Part shown: positions 61,542 to 64,000 of the stretch, one piece after another
Layout: each line of letters begins with the position of its first letter
Numbering within the stretch: the first letter of the stretch is position 1
Source: Lewinellaceae bacterium
GTDB taxonomy: Bacteria; Bacteroidota; Bacteroidia; Chitinophagales; Saprospiraceae
Length of the DNA stretch: 64,000 nucleotides
Direction: 5' to 3'
NCBI GenBank assembly: GCA_016708875.1
Contig: JADJFA010000010.1
Span: forward strand, 124,001 to 188,000
Position numbers and translations under genes: made by a program
The notes under the pieces: generated by a model
Database searches by the model: none
Told to the model about the DNA's origin: nothing
The model's input: only the letters and a program-made list of their open reading frames with translations

Positions 61542-64000
61542 TCAACGATTTATGGTCACATCCCCTTTATACAATACTTCCTGGCCGTCAATAAACTCCA
61601 CGATGGCGTAATAAACAAACACCGCAGGGTTCATATCCTGGCCTCGGAACCGCCCATCCCAACCAAGGGTGGGATCGTTGGGTTGGAAATTTTCTCTCTG
61701 GAACACCTGATTGCCCCAGCGATCAAAAATTTGGAACAATTTGACCTGCTTCACCCCACGCATATCTGCGTACACTGTGAAGCGGTTGTTTTCGTCGCTG
61801 TTATCAGGCGAGAAAATGTTAGGAATGTACACACCCACTTGCTTGTTCACGCGAACCAGGAGGGGTGCTTCATCTCGACAACCCGCTTTGTTTACCACCA
61901 AAATACGGTACGCCTGGGTGTGCAATGGAGTGTCAATCCGAGTGCTCAGACAAGTGTCGCAACTTAGATAAATCGGTGGCGTCCAAGTGATCTCGGAGAT
62001 TTCGTCAAGCGGTATGTTCACCGTTGCATCAACCTGATAGCTCTCACCCAATTGCACCGTTATCTGTGGTTCAACCGTCACTTCAAAGACAGGGGCTGCG
62101 TCACGGTTGCGTTCACGCTCGTCTCACAGCCGTTGGCATCTACGATAAAAATGGAGTAACTGCCCGCAGCAAGGTTGAAGAAAAGGTTGTCTGATTGGAG
62201 GTGTTGTCCACCTGTAAGGGTGTACTGTATGGGTGGTTTTGCGCCCAATACCGTGTCAATCAAAATGGAGCCTTTATCTCCGAAACAAGCCGCGTTGTTT
62301 ACGATTGGAATCGCCACCGGATCATTTGGATCAACTATTACAACATCGGTGTCGGAGCACCCGTTTCCTGAGGCTGTGACGAGCAAGGTGTAAGTGCCCG
62401 GCTCGCTGATGATCGGCGTTAGTGTATTTGCCCCGGACACGATTGCACCACCTGAGGTTGTCCAACTGTATATCAACGTACCCGTACCGCCCGTAGCCGA
62501 GCCATTGATCGGCAGGGTTTGGCCAAAACAATCAATGTTGAATGGTGGGCCTGCTTCGGCTGTTGGATAAGTCTGGTCAGTAATCACAATGGTACTCAAT
62601 GCATTGTGACAACCATTCACCGGGTCAAACCCAATGAGCAGGTAAGTGTTTGGTTGTGTTACCACTGTGCTCGTTCCTGTTCCGATAATTGTAGTGTCTT
62701 GCCCAACCACGGTTGCCCATTGCAACTGAACGCCACCCACTGGCGAACCGCCCGAAAGCGTCACGGAGCCAATATCGCAAGTAAGTATGCCAGGAGGGTT
62801 GATAAACAGTGGAGGATAAAGTTGGTTTTGATCAATCACGATACTCGCAGTATCCGTGCAGAAGGTGACCGTGTCTACAATAGCGAACCAGTAAGTGCCG
62901 GGAATATTAATTTGCAGCACCGAACCACTCGGATAGACGACACCATTTTGGTCATACCAAATTGTATTTGCGTTACCGGATCCTTTAACCTCGCCTGCAA
63001 GCACTATTTCGTCAATAATACAGTCTAGAATGTCATCTGGACTGGCGACGATTTTTGCTGCCGGGTCATTTCGAATGTCCAGCACTTCTGCTGCGGTTGT
63101 ATCCAAACAGCCATTGGAATTGACGACTAAGTTGTACTGACCTGCTTCATTGGCCAGTATGCTGTCGGTGTTGGCAGCGCCAACTATGGTTCCATTGGTA
63201 GTTGACCAAAGGAACGTGGAGTTTGGCAAATTCGAACTTCCCAAAACACCCACTACCAAGGTAGCACAAGTGATGGGTTCGGGAATTGCTGCGCTCGCTA
63301 CGGGTCGTTCGTAGAACACAATGGGGGTTCCGGTGGCAATAACCGTGCAATAGTGCGAAAGCACCACATTTCCGCTACCGTTATTGTTGCCCACTACTGC
63401 TGAAACATAGTAGGTAGTACCATAAGTCATCGTTGCCGGGTTGAAACAGAAAGTCGGTTGGTTGCTGCGGGCTTTTTCGCCAACAATCAAAGAATCAGGG
63501 CCTAAGTGCAGAATGAATTGAAGTATGTCATCTGCATCCAAAACCTGCCCAAGCGCATCATAATTTGCGGTGATACATCCAGTGCCACAACGCGAGAGTT
63601 GAGCAGCCCCCATGGTGCCTACCGCTGAAGAGCAAGGACTCAATATGATGTTGAAATCGCAGATGGTTGTGCAACCATTTGCGTCTGTTACTATGACATC
63701 GTAGTTGCCAACACCCAAATTATTGAGCGGAAAAGCACCTGCTGGAATACCGTTTTGAATTCCACCGGGGTTCAATAAAACTGAATAAGGTGCAACGCCG
63801 CCACTAATTTGCACTTCCGCATTGCCATCGTTGAGGCCCGGTTGGCTTACCAGACCTGTTGCAGCACAAGCCGCCTGAACTGTATTTGGGGGTTGGGTAA
63901 TATTGAAACTTGCCGTGGTGCTACACCCGACAGCATCTGTAATTGTGACAGAATATGTACCCGCCGGTAATGCGCTTGGGTCTTCAATATTGCCAATGCT
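61542..64000 (-). CDS. Gliding-associated surface protein with T9SS type B tail (N-terminus beyond right edge; frameshift)
   Basis: Over 815 residues; the frame is open to the window edge with no start. SprB-like/Ig-like repeats (GTYSVTITDAVGCSTTASFN, LGVGNYDVIVTDANGCTTIC) alternate with PKD-like units (LIYSWTTSGGAIVSGANTLT). The C-terminal ~90 residues are the gliding-motility-associated domain (YIPNIFSPDNSDENNRFTVY, LFQIFDRWGNQVF, WDGRFRGQDMNPAVFVYYA, YKGDVTINR). The frame is broken at C4 near 62094. A fifth C would read TQPPVFEVTVEPQ and join the 578-residue part (ending 62078) to the tail (from 62081). Secreted by T9SS, probably an adhesin. Confidence 0.87.

Noticed and set aside
62078..62081. 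ATGA-type overlap in the gliding-associated gene as a coupled pair
   Set aside because: The tail alone would lack any export signal. One added C restores TQPPVFEVTVEPQ, and the tail must be on the same polypeptide to be sorted.
1..64000. tRNA, rRNA, transposase, integrase or phage genes
   Set aside because: I looked for T-loop-like GGTTCGAnTCC patterns, conserved rRNA stretches and DDE/tyrosine recombinase motifs and found none convincing. The gttcgatt hits are in the decamer repeats.

Overview
This window looks like the chromosome of a gliding or surface-active Bacteroidota, most likely of the Saprospiria (Haliscomenobacter/Lewinella/Saprospiraceae type). Evidence: T9SS sorting tails of type A and of the gliding-associated type B, a giant protein of SprB-type repeats, HYR-type repeats, two one-piece hybrid two-component regulators (propeller + Y_Y_Y + kinase + receiver + AraC), and promoters of the form TTG-N18-20-TAnnTTTG. 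The placement is inferred; there is no rRNA in the window. I saw no tRNA gene, CRISPR array, transposase or prophage.

Layout. 1-16 kb (minus strand): a secreted PLC-like phosphodiesterase with 81-residue repeats that runs off the left edge; a hybrid two-component regulator; a ~2,300-residue exported SprB-repeat protein. 16-22 kb: a small lipoprotein, an MtfA-like peptidase and a second hybrid regulator. 22-35 kb: queG, holA, membrane and hypothetical proteins, an Abi/HEPN protein behind a strongly structured leader, a GH3/beta-lactamase fusion, YitT, an M16 peptidase, a broken Rpn-type nuclease, a YcxB-like protein and an exported PKD-cyclophilin. 35-49 kb: PIG-L deacetylase, cupin, uvrA, dnaJ, grpE, an AI-2E-type permease, lpxD, rsmF, DinB and a 4'-phosphopantetheinyl transferase. 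49-64 kb: exported metalloprotease, tail-fibre-like surface protein, a LuxR response regulator with its TPR histidine kinase, a delta-60 repeat protein, 3-methyladenine DNA glycosylase, a tandem pair of YwaF-like membrane proteins, and the C-terminal part of a gliding-associated surface protein that runs off the right edge.

The most striking feature is a dense set of palindromic or long inverted repeats of several sequence families. They lie in most intergenic gaps and also inside reading frames: the kinase domain and the interdomain linker of one hybrid regulator, uvrA, rsmF, the PIG-L deacetylase signal-peptide region, the DNA glycosylase and probably the phosphopantetheinyl transferase. 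In several other genes the stop codon or last codons lie in a repeat arm. The same family can occur both in a gene and between genes, which suggests mobile or actively spreading miniature elements, comparable in style to Rickettsia palindromic elements.

A second candidate system is the Abi/HEPN gene at 26.8 kb. Its upstream region holds two strong hairpins flanked by Bacteroidota-type promoter motifs on both strands.

Caution: about ten genes are broken by single-base length changes, mostly in homopolymers, and two by in-frame TGA codons. That density points to residual sequencing or assembly errors, so individual frameshifts should not be taken as biology without read support.
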